Below, piece after piece: positions 1-11,944 of a DNA stretch of 58,524 bases. The stretch's first letter is position 1. Each line of letters starts with the position of its first letter. The notes below the pieces were generated by a model. It saw nothing but the letters and a program-made list of their open reading frames with translations, did no database searches and was not told the origin of the DNA. This DNA comes from GCA-2686265 sp036010965. Its GTDB lineage: Bacteria; Planctomycetota; UBA1135; GCA-002686595. The stretch lies in assembly GCA_036010965.1 (NCBI GenBank), contig DASCMO010000148.1, positions 1 through 58,524 on the forward strand. Direction: 5' to 3'. The position numbers were made by a program, and so were the translations under genes.

Positions 1-2058
1 CTCCTTCAACTGCAGGATCGCGGCCCGGTGGTGATCGTCGTGCGCCTGCTCCAGATGCTCCTGGGCGTCGGGCTCGTGCTCACCTGCATGAAGATCGCCG
101 CCCGCATCCACGGCCGACGGGCGTGTGTGGCGGCGGGGCTGATCGCCGCCGCCAACCCGATCTTCCTGCAGTACGCCGTCTCGCCGATCGCCGGGGTCGC
201 GGCGGCGCTCTTCGTCGCTCTGGGGATCGATTCCCTAATACGGCAGGAGGGCGAACGGCGCTCCTTCATCGGCGGGCTGTGGCTGGGCGGCGCGATCCTG
301 ATGGCCTACCAGACGATCGTCATCAGCCTGCCCCTGCTGGCCCTCGTGGCCCTGCGCGACCGAGCGCGGGCGCCGCGACGCGTGCTGGCGAGCGCCGCGG
401 GCATCGCCCTCGGCCTCGCCGCGCAGATCGCCCTCGACCGCATCACCTGGGGAAGTTGGGGGATGAGCCTGGAGATCTACCTGATCCAGAACGTGGGGGG
501 CGTCGCCGTGCGCGTGCTCCACGAGCTGGGGCTCGACTCCCTGGCGCGTCCCATCTACGAGCGCATGGGGGAGATCCTGAGCCTGCCGGGCGGGGAGACC
601 GGCGGCGCGCAGGACGTCAAGCAACTCCAGTCCCCGACCTGGTACCTGACGAACCTGCGCCTGATGCTCTCCTGGCCGGCCCTGGCCCTCGGCGCCCTCG
701 GGCTCTGGCGCTCGTGGCGACGGCCGAGCTGGGGCGCGACGATCCTGGTCGTGCTCTTCGCGCTCAACGTGGGCGTGATGAGCTTCAAGGGCTCCAAGTC
801 CTTCCGTCTCTGGTTGCCCTTGCTGCCGATGATCGCGCCCCTGTGCGGAGCGGGATGGGTCGTCCTGCGCGGGGCGAGCCCCGGCCGCCTCGGTCCGCGC
901 GCCCTCGCGGCCTGGGCGGTGGTCGCCCTGGCGGTGGGTCTCGGCGTCCAGCGCCTCGAAGGCCTCAACTCCCGGCGCTTCGGCAGCTACTGGGCCGCCA
1001 TGGACTTCGTGGTGCGCCATGCGAAACCCATGCCCGCGCAGGAAGGCGAGGGGCAGCGCCGGCCGATCGTGACCAGCGCCTACCACTGGGCGGTCGCCTT
1101 CCGCGAGGGTGGGGACGTCAAGCTGTTCAAGCTCCCCCACCACCTCGACCAGTGGAACCACCTCGACGAGCAGCAGCGCACGGAGTGCGTGGATCACCTC
1201 GGCTCCATCGACTGGTTGCTCTGCCACCGCGGGATCCTGGAACAGGAGCAGACCCTCTTCGATGCGATCCGGACGCGCTTCGGCGTGGCCGACTACTTCT
1301 GGGATTCAGAGACCGACCCCGAGCTGGGACCCGTGCTCGTCCTGGTAACCCCCGATGCGTACCCGGATGCCCACGAGCTGGTCGAGGTGGATCGCAGCGC
1401 ACCCGACCCGACGGGGTACCGAAGGAGCCTCCAGCTCGACCGCTCCCTGCCCCTGCCCATGGACTTTCTGGGCCGCTCGATGCCCGGCGGCCCCTACGAC
1501 CGGCGCCTGACCCTCCTGGGCTGGGAATACGAAACCCTGCCGGAGTCCGGCTACGGCTGGATCACCTATCACTGGACGACGCCGACGGGCCTGGACAATG
1601 ACTACACGATCGTCGATCGGGTCAGCTCGCCTGAGAGCCGCCACGCCTGGCAGAACAACCACGGCGGAGGCTGGGGCTTCTTCCCCACCAACCGCTGGGA
1701 GCCGGGGTGGATCGTGCGCGAGAGCTACCCGCTGCTGGCTGGCTCGAAGCCCTTCAGCGAGGAATTCGTCCCCCTGGGCGGGCCCTACCGGCGCGGGGAC
1801 CGGATCCCGGTCACGCTCTGGATGACGGTCGCCGTATACGGCGAGGGCCAGTCCTTCGCCGCGCGCCTGCGCCCCGCCGAGTCGGACGCGCCGGAGCCCA
1901 TCGACATGAGCGATGCCGAGCTGCTGCCCGCCAACTGCCAGCGCAGCGCCGAGGGCTTCGTGCAGAGCCCCGACGACCTGGTGCGCGTGGGCCGCTTCAC
2001 GATCCCGGTCCACGAGAGCTACCGCTGGCCCGACGATGGCCGACCCGACCCTCCCTGA
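1..2058 (+). CDS. GT-C type membrane glycosyltransferase, 5' end cut by window edge
   Basis: The reading frame is open from base 1, so the true start lies outside; the first in-window start codon is GTG at 28. The first ~310 residues hold about eight to nine hydrophobic helices. A short DRxxWGSW stretch and a later SFKGSKSFR..LPLLP stretch resemble GT-C fold sugar transferases that use polyprenyl-phosphate sugars (GT22/GT39-like). The last ~350 residues are soluble, rich in Trp and Tyr, and probably lie outside the membrane. The acceptor is unknown. An acidic catalytic residue expected in the first periplasmic loop cannot be judged because the N-terminus is missing. The assignment to GT-C is inferred from topology and these short motifs only. 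Confidence 0.6.
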   Translation, partial: LLQLQDRGPVVIVVRLLQMLLGVGLVLTCMKIAARIHGRRACVAAGLIAAANPIFLQYAVSPIAGVAAALFVALGIDSLIRQEGERRSFIGGLWLGGAILMAYQTIVISLPLLALVALRDRARAPRRVLASAAGIALGLAAQIALDRITWGSWGMSLEIYLIQNVGGVAVRVLHELGLDSLARPIYERMGEILSLPGGETGGAQDVKQLQSPTWYLTNLRLMLSWPALALGALGLWRSWRRPSWGATILVVLFALNVGVMSFKGSKSFRLWLPLLPMIAPLCGAGWVVLRGASPGRLGPRALAAWAVVALAVGLGVQRLEGLNSRRFGSYWAAMDFVVRHAKPMPAQEGEGQRRPIVTSAYHWAVAFREGGDVKLFKLPHHLDQWNHLDEQQRTECVDHLGSIDWLLCHRGILEQEQTLFDAIRTRFGVADYFWDSETDPELGPVLVLVTPDAYPDAHELVEVDRSAPDPTGYRRSLQLDRSLPLPMDFLGRSMPGGPYDRRLTLLGWEYETLPESGYGWITYHWTTPTGLDNDYTIVDRVSSPESRHAWQNNHGGGWGFFPTNRWEPGWIVRESYPLLAGSKPFSEEFVPLGGPYRRGDRIPVTLWMTVAVYGEGQSFAARLRPAESDAPEPIDMSDAELLPANCQRSAEGFVQSPDDLVRVGRFTIPVHESYRWPDDGRPDPP

Positions 2059-2101
2059 GCGACTCTCGCGCCCCGCGAAGAGAACGGAGCCGGCGCCGGT
2101 C

Positions 2102-2130
2102 TTGAGGGACCACGGCGCGCCCTCTATCTT
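2102..2130 (+). promoter_or_regulatory. Candidate sigma-70-like promoter
   Basis: TTGAGG (2102-2107), 17-base spacer, TATCTT (2125-2130), four of six consensus matches in each box. It sits 57 bases before the GTG of the lipoprotein gene that begins the kdsB-pyrG run, in the only sizeable gap there. Inference from sequence alone. Confidence 0.4.
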
Positions 2131-2187
2131 GGGCCGGCGTGGCGGGCCTCCCTCGGCCCCGAGCACCCCACCTCGACCGCAGACACC

Positions 2188-2700
2188 GTGATCCGACCCA
2201 TCCTGCCCCTGCTGTTCCTCGCCGCCTGCGCCGCCACCCCCGGCGCGAGCGTGGAGCCTGTCGGCTCCCCCACCCGAGTGACCTTCGCCGAGCTTCGCAA
2301 TGGCGTCAGCATGACCCTGGTGAACGAGTCGCACTCCAACCCGCTGACCCTCTACTCGGAGGTCCGTGACACGCCGGGCCCGAAGGTCACCAGCGACGCG
2401 GTCATGGCGGCCATGGTGGTCCACTTCCAGCGCGAGGGCTGGGGCCGCTTCGCCACGGCCGGCGCGGCGGTCGTGATCTCCCCCGAGACCTATCAGTCCC
2501 TCGAGATTGAGATCGACGGGCGCATGACCCACCTCTTGAACGGCCCGCAGGCCGCCCCGGATGCGCGGGCCTCCTTCCGGCGCTGCTTGATCGCCTTCCT
2601 CCAGGTGCAGGAGCTGACCCAGCAGAACCAGGCGGTCAGCAACTCGCGAGGCAAGGGGATCTTCCGCGACCCGCAAGCGGAGCCCGGCGGGAGCCGATGA
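2188..2700 (+). CDS. Hypothetical lipoprotein, 170 aa
   Basis: GTG start followed by a hydrophobic segment and the lipobox LAAC (Cys at about residue 14), so it should be a lipid-anchored envelope protein. The mature part has no motif I recognise; it looks like a single small globular domain with a Gln/Asn-rich helix near the end. Its stop overlaps the kdsB start as ATGA, so it is translationally coupled to kdsB-pyrG. Coupling to Kdo activation could hint at an envelope or LPS-related role, but that is only context. Confidence 0.7.
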   Translation: MIRPILPLLFLAACAATPGASVEPVGSPTRVTFAELRNGVSMTLVNESHSNPLTLYSEVRDTPGPKVTSDAVMAAMVVHFQREGWGRFATAGAAVVISPETYQSLEIEIDGRMTHLLNGPQAAPDARASFRRCLIAFLQVQELTQQNQAVSNSRGKGIFRDPQAEPGGSR

Positions 2701-3595
2701 TGCCGCCCCCCGCGCAGCCGGGATCGCCCTCAGCGCTGCGCGCGGTGGCCGTCATCCCGGCGCGGCTCGCCTCCAGGCGGCTCGAGCGCAAGATGCTGCT
2801 CTGCGAGACGGGGCGAGCGCTGTTCTTGCACACCGCCGAGGCGGTCGCCACCTGCGAGGCGATAGGGCGCGTCGTGGTCGCCACCGACAGCGAGGAGATC
2901 GTCGCGGCCGCGGCCGCGGAGGGTGTCGAGGCGCTGCTCACCGATCCCGCCCACGCCTGCGGTACGGACCGGGTGAAGGAAGCGCTCGACCTGCTCGGTG
3001 AGGAACCCGATGTGGTGGTCAACGTGCAGGGAGACGAGCCCGGGATCGCGGCGGCGGACCTGGAGACCCTGGTCGGCGCTTTCAGCGACTCCCGGGTCGA
3101 GGTCGCGACCCTGGCAGTGCCCATCGAGGACGAGCGGGACGCCCGCGCGCCGGATGTGGTCAAGGTCGTCCTGGACGAGGCCGGCGACGCGCTGTACTTC
3201 TCGCGCGCCGCCATCCCCGACCGCTCCCACGCCCGCGAGGGCTCGACCGCGCCCGGGCCGATGTGGCGCCACGTGGGCGTCTACGCCTTCCGGCCCGCGG
3301 CCCTGGCGCGCTTCTGCGCCCTGCCCGCCGGCGCCCTGGAAGCCGCGGAGAACCTGGAACAACTGCGCTGGCTCGAGGCCGGCGAGCGCATGCGCGTGGT
3401 CGAGGCCACCCGCGCCCCGGTGGGCATCGACACCGCCGAGGACTACGCACGCTTCGTCGCCTCCGTCGACAGGCAATCTCATCGCTACTCCTGCTCCCGC
3501 GCGCGACCCCGCTCGTCCGGGGCGTCCACCGTCCTCGCGCGGATCCGCGGGACGCTCTCTCCCCTCGGCAGACTGACTGGAAAGGCTCGATTCGG

Positions 3596-3617
<22 letters not shown>
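2697..3617 (+). CDS. kdsB: 3-deoxy-manno-octulosonate cytidylyltransferase (CMP-Kdo synthetase)
   Basis: Activates Kdo with CTP to give CMP-Kdo for lipid A/LPS core assembly in the cytoplasm. Family marks are visible: IPARLAS near residue 20, the VVVATDSEEI segment near 60, CGTDRV near 88, VNVQGDEP (QGDEP at 111-115), WRHVGVYAFRP near 190 and VGIDTAEDYARF near 243. A normal KdsB ends right after that last motif; here about 50 extra Arg/Ser-rich residues follow and the frame overlaps pyrG by 22 bases. The tail may be real, or it may result from a frameshift or a lost stop codon. ATGA overlap with the upstream lipoprotein gene. Confidence 0.93.
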
Positions 3618-5238
<1,621 letters not shown>

Positions 5239-5242
<4 letters not shown>

Positions 5243-5541
5243 GCGACGAGCACACCGCCGCGGACATCCCCCTCCCGGGGGGGAACTTCCGCCTGTTCAT
5301 CACGCGCCTGGGCTACCAGGGCCTGATCTCCCTGGGCATGCTCGAGAATCCCCTGACGGGCGAGGCGACGGTCCACACCGACAACGCGCGCATGCTCCTG
5401 GACGACCTGCTGATGCTGCAGGCGAAGACCGAAGGCAATCTCGACCCCGACGAGCGAGAGCATCTCGACAAGCTGGTCCGCGACCTGGAAACCGCCTGGG
5501 AGCGGGTCGAGGCGACCGCCGAGGCCGACGGCGGTGCTTGA
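5239..5541 (+). CDS. DUF1844 domain protein, 100 aa
   Basis: Small acidic cytoplasmic protein whose core (LGMLENPLTGE, then a helix with DNARMLLDDLLML and a second helix ending in LDKLVRDLE) matches the DUF1844 family, two to three helices of unknown function. It overlaps pyrG by four bases (ATGA) and ends 46 bases before the convergent gcdH stop. The family is often found in operons with housekeeping genes; no reaction is known. Confidence 0.85.
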
Positions 5542-5587
5542 GAAAAGCAGTACCTTCTTGAGGCACCGCTGACACCGGACGCGCTGC

Positions 5588-6757
5588 TCAGCGGTAGGCC
5601 GAGATACCCGTCAACTCGCGGCCAAGGGCGAGGGTGTGGATGTCGTGCGTGCCCTCGTAGGTGGAGACCGACTCCAAATTGCACATGTGCCGGCCGGTCT
5701 GGTACTCAAGGCTGATGCCGTTCGCCCCCAGCATGTCCCGGACGGTGCGGGCCGTCTCGAGGGCCATGCGCACGTTGTTGCGCTTGATCATGGAGACCTG
5801 CGCCGGGGTCATGGTGCCCGCGTCCTTCAGCCGCCCCACGCGCAGGGCGGCGAGCTGGGCGAGGGTGATGTCCGTGGCCATCTCCGCGAACTTCCGCTGG
5901 GCCAGCTGAAAGCCCGCCAGGGGCCGGTCGAAGACGATGCGATCCTTGCTGTACTGGAGCGCCTCGTCGAAGCAGGCCTGGGCCGCTCCGATCACTCCCC
6001 AGGCGATGCCGTAGCGGGCCTGGGTCAGGCAACTCAGGGGTCCCTTCAAGCCGCGGACGCCGGGGAGCAGCGCATCGGCCGGGAGGCGCACGCCTTCGAG
6101 CACGAGCTCCGAGGTATTCGAAGCCCTCAAACTCCACTTGTGCTTCTGTTCGGGCGCGCTGAAGCCGGGCGTGTCCCTGGGAACCAGGAACCCGCGGATG
6201 GTGTCCTCGCAACGCGCCCAGACCAGGGCGACATGACAGCATGTGCCGTTGGTGATCCACATCTTGCGGCCGTCGAGCACCCAGTCGTCCCCATCGCGCA
6301 CGGCCCGTGTCTGCATGCCGGCGGGGTTCGATCCGTGGTCGGGTTCGGTCAGGCCGAAGCATCCGATGGCCTCGCCTGCGGCCAGCTGCGGCAACCAGCG
6401 GTCCCTCTGTTCCTCGCTCCCGAAGGCGTGGATGGGCCACATGACGAGCGATCCCTGGACCGAACAGAACGAGCGCAGTCCCGAGTCGCCGCGCTCCAGC
6501 TCCTGGCAGATCAACCCGTAGGAGACGTTGTCGAGGCCGGCACAGCCGTAGCGCTCCGGAAGGCCAGGACCGAAGACGCCCAGTTGCGCGAGCTCGCCGA
6601 CCTGTTCGAGGGGGAAGGTCCCGGCCTCGAAGTGCTCACCGACGCCCGGCAGGAAGCGCTCGGAGACCCAGGTACGGACAGCGTCGCGCACCATGCGCTG
6701 GTCCTCGCTGAGCTCCTCCTCGAGCTGCAGGAAATCGAGCGGACGGAAGGGTCCCAT
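5588..6757 (-). CDS. gcdH: Glutaryl-CoA dehydrogenase (acyl-CoA dehydrogenase family)
   Basis: FAD enzyme that oxidises and decarboxylates glutaryl-CoA to crotonyl-CoA in lysine/tryptophan breakdown. The 389 aa show the acyl-CoA dehydrogenase N-terminal helices, the flavin-contacting segments FGLTEPDHGSNPAGMQT and WITNG, and near the end STYEGTHDIHTLALGRELTGI. The Glu of YEGTH (about residue 368) is the position of the catalytic base, and the LGRELTGI ending is characteristic of the glutaryl-CoA subgroup. It stands alone on the minus strand between two plus-strand runs, with no electron-transfer flavoprotein genes nearby. Another acyl-CoA dehydrogenase specificity remains possible but is less likely. 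Confidence 0.88.
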   Translation of the reverse strand: MGPFRPLDFLQLEEELSEDQRMVRDAVRTWVSERFLPGVGEHFEAGTFPLEQVGELAQLGVFGPGLPERYGCAGLDNVSYGLICQELERGDSGLRSFCSVQGSLVMWPIHAFGSEEQRDRWLPQLAAGEAIGCFGLTEPDHGSNPAGMQTRAVRDGDDWVLDGRKMWITNGTCCHVALVWARCEDTIRGFLVPRDTPGFSAPEQKHKWSLRASNTSELVLEGVRLPADALLPGVRGLKGPLSCLTQARYGIAWGVIGAAQACFDEALQYSKDRIVFDRPLAGFQLAQRKFAEMATDITLAQLAALRVGRLKDAGTMTPAQVSMIKRNNVRMALETARTVRDMLGANGISLEYQTGRHMCNLESVSTYEGTHDIHTLALGRELTGISAYR

Positions 6758-6886
6758 GGGAGATCGAGCGCGTGAGGCTCCGTATACTGCGGTGTGGGTG
6801 CGGCGAGGGCGGGGTAAGCCGGCATTCTAGACGACTCGCAGCCCGCGCGAAAGCACCGCCCCCCTCACGCGGGAATCCAGGACGCC

Positions 6887-8014
6887 ATGCAGACCGTCCC
6901 CTGTCACCTCTGCGGCTACGATGCTCCCGGACCGGAGTGTCGTCACTGCCGCCACACCTCGGCAGAACCGTCCCTGGTCGAGCCCCGCGCGAGTGTCCTG
7001 GGGGGCGCCCTCGACGGATTGCGCGCCGTGCCGACCGGGCTGTTCCTGCTGGCGAAGACCTCGGGCCTGAAGCGCTTCCTCGTCCCTCCGTTTCTCCTCA
7101 CCCTGGCGATCTTCGCCCTGCTCTTCTGGTGGACCTGGGGAGGCCTGAACGCGCTCCTGGACGCCGCCGCGCTCCAGGACATCAGCGCCCTCAACATGGA
7201 GGAGGGCTGGATGCGCGACCTGGCGACGTGGCTGCTGGAGAAGCAGGTCGTGGTCTGGACCGCGCGCCTCTCGGGCTGGCTGGTCTTCCTCTTCGCCTCC
7301 TCCCTCGTGGCCCTCTACACCTTCTCCGTCGCCTACGAGGCTCTCTCGGGGCCGTTCCTCGACGAGATCCAGGGACGCCTGGAGGAGCGCTGGTTCGGCC
7401 GCAACCCACGCAACACGATCCAGCGCCCCACCGACCTCCCTGTGCGCCGCTGCATCGCGCTCAGCACGGTCGCCGGCATCGGCGCGGGCATCGCCGTCGC
7501 GGCCTGGTGGATGCTGAGCGGCCCCCTGGCCTGGGTTGTCCTGCTCGCGGCTCCCCTGGCCTTCGCGATCGCCGTGCTGGTCGAGCGCGAGTACGGCGTC
7601 TGGCTCTGGTGGATCCTGCGCGTCGAGGGCCACACCCTGTGGGTGAGCGTGAAGGCCTCGGCCCTGGCCCTGCTCGTGCTAGTGATGTTCTTCTGGCTGA
7701 AGTTCATCCCCGTCGTGGGCTACATCCTGTTCGTCGCCCTGGCGGGATTCAGCACAGCCATCACCCTGCTCGACATTCCCTTCTCACGCCGCCAGTGGTC
7801 CCTGGAGAAGCGCCTCCAGTTCATGGTGCAGCAGTTCCTGCCCACCGTGGCCTTTGGCGCCGTGGCCAGCCTGCTGTTCCTGATCCCCATCCTCGGTCCC
7901 ATCCTGATGGTCCCGGCCGCCTCCATCGGCGGTCAGTGGCTCATCTGCCGCCTCGACAAGAGTTCTCTGCGCCCCAGAGCGCTGCGAGTCACCGAAGCCC
8001 CACACGAAGACTGA
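6887..8014 (+). CDS. Membrane protein with N-terminal zinc ribbon and EI24/CysZ-like domain
   Basis: 375 aa. The N-terminus has CX2C-X8-CX2C (Cys 6, 9, 18, 21), a small zinc ribbon. It is followed by LRAVPTGLFLL and a membrane domain with about six hydrophobic segments (near 65-85, 125-150, 185-225, 255-290 and 300-335) whose layout resembles EI24/CysZ-type proteins. Those include a sulfate permease, but substrate residues are not diagnosable here, so transport function is not claimed. An AGGA sequence five bases upstream supports this ATG. TATACT at 6783-6788 could be a -10 box, but I see no good -35. Confidence 0.7.
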   Translation: MQTVPCHLCGYDAPGPECRHCRHTSAEPSLVEPRASVLGGALDGLRAVPTGLFLLAKTSGLKRFLVPPFLLTLAIFALLFWWTWGGLNALLDAAALQDISALNMEEGWMRDLATWLLEKQVVVWTARLSGWLVFLFASSLVALYTFSVAYEALSGPFLDEIQGRLEERWFGRNPRNTIQRPTDLPVRRCIALSTVAGIGAGIAVAAWWMLSGPLAWVVLLAAPLAFAIAVLVEREYGVWLWWILRVEGHTLWVSVKASALALLVLVMFFWLKFIPVVGYILFVALAGFSTAITLLDIPFSRRQWSLEKRLQFMVQQFLPTVAFGAVASLLFLIPILGPILMVPAASIGGQWLICRLDKSSLRPRALRVTEAPHED

Positions 8015-8054
8015 GCGGGCCGATTGCGCGCCCTGGCGTGAAAGCTGGTGAGGG

Positions 8055-9803
<1,749 letters not shown>

Positions 9804-9880
9804 CCCGATAAGCGCTCCGGTCCTGATCTACCCTCCTCAGCTCATCGGGAGCACACGGCCAGGAAGGAAGATGCGCCAAC

Positions 9881-9915
9881 GAAGAAGACGGCCGCCCGGC
9901 AAAAGCTGGGCGACC
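9881..9915 (-). terminator. Intrinsic terminator-like hairpin after the HU gene
   Basis: Read on the minus strand: an 11-base arm, TTTT loop and an 11-base complementary arm (9890-9915, one G-U pair and one mismatch), followed by the T-rich GTCTTCTTCG. It lies 25 bases past the HU stop and in the convergent gap with metG. Confidence 0.5.
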
Positions 9916-9940
9916 GTCCGTGTATTCCCGCTGTTCGGGA

Positions 9941-10210
9941 TCAGACCGATTCCTTGAGGGCCTTTCCGACTCGGAAGCCGACCCTCCTTCCGGCAGCGAT
10001 CTTGATGGGTTCGCCAGTTTGCGGGTTGCGACCAACACGCTCCTTGCGAGCCTTCACCTCGAAGGTACCAAACCCGCTCAGCGTGACGCTCTGATCGCGC
10101 TGAAGACCATCTCGAATCCCGGCCAGGACCGTATCGACCAGGCGCGCGGCCTGGAGACGAGATGTCTGCAACTCGCTGGCCACGTAGTTAACCAGGTGGC
10201 TCTTGTTCAC
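9941..10210 (-). CDS. HU/IHF family DNA-binding protein
   Basis: 89 aa nucleoid protein that bends DNA as a dimer. The sequence has the family order: N-terminal helices (KSHLVNYVASEL), GFGTFEV, the arm with RVGRNPQTGEPI (RNP and the intercalating Pro) and the closing helix FRVGKALKE. Start is GTG with GAGG seven bases upstream. It is 24 bases downstream of the lysine-rich protein gene, so both are probably made from one transcript, giving a paired set of chromatin proteins. Confidence 0.95.
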   Translation of the reverse strand: MNKSHLVNYVASELQTSRLQAARLVDTVLAGIRDGLQRDQSVTLSGFGTFEVKARKERVGRNPQTGEPIKIAAGRRVGFRVGKALKESV

Positions 10211-10234
10211 GGCAAGCCCTCAGGTCAACAGGCC

Positions 10235-10612
10235 CTAGCGGCGGCGGGCCGTTTTCTTGGCCTTCTTCTTGGCCTTTTTCTTGGCCTTCTTCTTGGTGGC
10301 CTTCTTCTTGGCCTTCTTCTTGGCCTTCTTCTTGGCCTTTTTCTTGGCCTTCTTCTTGGTGGCTTTCTTCTTGGCCTTCTTCTTGGCCTTCTTCTTGGCC
10401 TTCTTCTTGGTGGCTTTCTTCTTGGCCTTCTTCTTGGCCTTCTTCTTGGTGGCCCGCTTCTTGGCCCGCTTCTTGGTTGCCTTCTTCTTGGCCTTCTTCT
10501 TGGCCTTCTTCTTGGTCTTCCGCTTGGCGGCTTTCTTCTTGGTCTTGCGTTTGGCGGCCTTCTTGCGGGTGGTCTTCCGCTTGGCGGCCTTTCGCTTGGC
10601 TTTTTTGGCCAT
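10235..10612 (-). CDS. Histone H1-like (AKKK)n repeat protein
   Basis: 125 aa built from only five residue types: Met1, Ala, Lys, Arg and Thr. The pattern is tandem AKKK with ATKKK and RAKKR interruptions, starting MAKKAKRKAAKRK and ending KKTARRR. No folded domain, membrane segment or acidic residue is present. Such Lys/Ala-rich tails are known from histone H1 C-termini and bacterial H1-like proteins that bind DNA non-specifically, so a nucleoid-compaction role is likely by inference. GGAG nine bases before the ATG supports the start. HU follows 24 bases downstream. The DNA is a 12/15-base near-repeat (GCC plus AAG triplets), so length variation between strains is expected. Confidence 0.85.
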   Translation of the reverse strand: MAKKAKRKAAKRKTTRKKAAKRKTKKKAAKRKTKKKAKKKAKKKATKKRAKKRATKKKAKKKAKKKATKKKAKKKAKKKAKKKATKKKAKKKAKKKAKKKAKKKATKKKAKKKAKKKAKKTARRR

Positions 10613-10827
10613 CAGGAATGTCTCCTCGATGTGTTTTTAGTGTGTTCCGATCAGATGCGCCCTGCGGACGCAGTCTCCACGACATCAAGCGATCGAATCG
10701 GTAGCGGCCAGAGGCCCCTTGCCCGCTTCCAGCAACTTATTGGTGCGCCCAGGACGGTTGGGGCGGGCTGCAAGTGACCTGGGCCGAGCGACGACCCGTT
10801 CGGGAGCGAGGTCCCGCCTCTCACCCA

Positions 10828-10892
10828 GATCAGCGTCAGCCCGGAACCCGAGCGGGGGCCGTCACCCCGCCGAACGGATCGGATCAGCGTCA
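10828..10892. repeat. Direct repeat GATCAGCGTCA, two copies
   Basis: Identical 11-mers at 10828-10838 and 10882-10892, 54 bases apart start to start, about 215-280 bases upstream of the AKKK gene start. Could be a paired protein-binding site; no known operator is recognised. Confidence 0.6.
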
Positions 10893-10915
10893 CCGAGAAT
10901 TCTGTAAGACCTTCT

Positions 10916-11158
10916 CTAAACGCCGCTTACATGGGAACCCGGCGTCCCTACGAGCACCCATGTGGACACCTTCGCGACCTGGCGGCGGAGCACCTCCCAG
11001 GGGTATCGGCCGCCCTCGAAGCGGAAGTCCATGGCAAGGGCGAACTCCCCAAGGGTGCGCGTTCGGGGATCGTATTGCCCTCCGCGAGACATTCCCGTTT
11101 GCAGGACCTTCTGCGCTTGCAAGGTCCTCACGAACGCCAAGCGGACAGTGATCTCCAT
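10916..11158 (-). CDS. Doubtful small ORF, 80 aa
   Basis: ATG start; the codons mostly end in G or C, as in neighbouring genes. The protein has a believable composition (MEITVRLAFVRTLQAQ, a central FALAMDFRFEGG, then YPWEVLRRQVAKV) rather than the Arg/Pro/Ser-rich look of shadow frames. There is no signal peptide, cysteine motif or recognised family, and the ribosome site is poor. It stands alone between rpmB and the AKKK gene. It may be a real small protein or chance. Confidence 0.3.
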   Translation of the reverse strand: MEITVRLAFVRTLQAQKVLQTGMSRGGQYDPRTRTLGEFALAMDFRFEGGRYPWEVLRRQVAKVSTWVLVGTPGSHVSGV

Positions 11159-11364
11159 CCCTATCGGGGCAGCTGAACAACCGCCAACCGCTCACCGTCC
11201 CTTGGAACTGCCGACAACTACGCCTCCGGACCGCTCGCTGCAACTCACGGTGGACTGCCCACAGCTTCTCAACACCACACTTCATCGCACCACGGACATG
11301 CCCTGACAGGTGCCCGAGGGCTGCCGTGCGCCGCACTAGAGCCGGATGAAGCCCGACTGCCCGC

Positions 11365-11616
11365 CTACCTGGCGATCTGAGCCTCAGACACGGGCTTCTG
11401 GATGACACCGCTCTTGAGGCAGCGGGTGCAGATCTTGACCCGGCGGGTCTCTCCGTCGATCAGGGCACGCACGCGCTGGATGTTGGGCTTGAACTTGCGC
11501 TTGCTCCTGCCGGTGATGTTGAGGCCCACGCCACCCTTCTTCTTGGGCAACCCGCGCCGGGCGATCGAACCGCCGGACACCGTACCTTTGCCGCAATAAT
11601 CGCAGACCCGTGCCAT
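11365..11616 (-). CDS. rpmB: 50S ribosomal protein L28
   Basis: 83 aa large-subunit protein. MARVCDYCGKGTVSGGSIAR at the start and VKICTRCLKSG near the end give a CX2C...CX2C pair, so this is the zinc-binding form of L28. The KRKFKPNIQRVRA centre is typical. The frame is open 20 codons further upstream, but the internal ATG matches the family N-terminus. Single gene with its own upstream gap of about 330 bases. Confidence 0.95.
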   Translation of the reverse strand: MARVCDYCGKGTVSGGSIARRGLPKKKGGVGLNITGRSKRKFKPNIQRVRALIDGETRRVKICTRCLKSGVIQKPVSEAQIAR

Positions 11617-11944
11617 GTCTATTCGCCCCGTCCAGGAATCGCTCTGAAAGCCCTCGTCAGGGTCCCTGCCGTCCATCGGCGAAGAACCTCCCGCGAGGGA
11701 AGGGCGAAGAATCTAGCGATCCGAGGGGCCCCACGCAAGGCTCGGCCGCAGTTGGTGAGCCCCGGGGGACCCTGCTAGCACCCTGGACGATGCCCGGCTG
11801 CCGCCTTGCCCCCTGGCACCGTACCTGCGTCGTGTGGCCAGTCCATGCCGACAGCCCACCAAGGCCAGGCGCGCGGCAGCGCCTGCGCCTCCCCGCCCCG
11901 ACGAAGGGGGCTTCTCCTTGCCGCCGGCCGCCTACGACGGGCTG
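11617..11944. other. Gap between rpmB and the roadblock gene
   Basis: 328 bases, GC-rich. It should hold the rpmB promoter and leader and the terminator of the GTPase operon (both minus strand), but I see no clear promoter boxes, hairpin-plus-T tract or RNA gene. Confidence 0.4.

Larger units (their letters stand above)
10613..11364. other. Gap upstream of the AKKK gene with one weak small ORF
   Basis: The stretch holds only a doubtful 80-codon minus-strand ORF (10916-11158). I see no tRNA-like fold and no convincing promoter boxes. It contains an 11-base direct repeat (10828-10838 and 10882-10892) that could be a regulator site for the AKKK-HU pair. Confidence 0.5.

Noticed and set aside
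1306..2676. 456-codon minus-strand ORF
   Set aside because: Gly/Arg/Ala-rich shadow opposite the glycosyltransferase and lipoprotein genes; no motifs or ribosome site.
5561..5595. Bidirectional terminator between the DUF1844 and gcdH genes (ACCGCTG/CAGCGGT)
   Set aside because: Only seven pairs, a 17-base loop, no T tract, and it runs into the gcdH stop; too weak to list.
10250..10560. CRISPR-like or satellite array
   Set aside because: Units are 12-15 bases without spacers and encode the AKKK protein in frame.
9920..10777. Plus-strand ORF rich in LLLGLLLG and FLAFFLAF patterns looking like a membrane protein
   Set aside because: It is the complement of the HU and AKKK repeat genes; the minus strand has ribosome sites, real HU motifs and a sensible H1-like composition.
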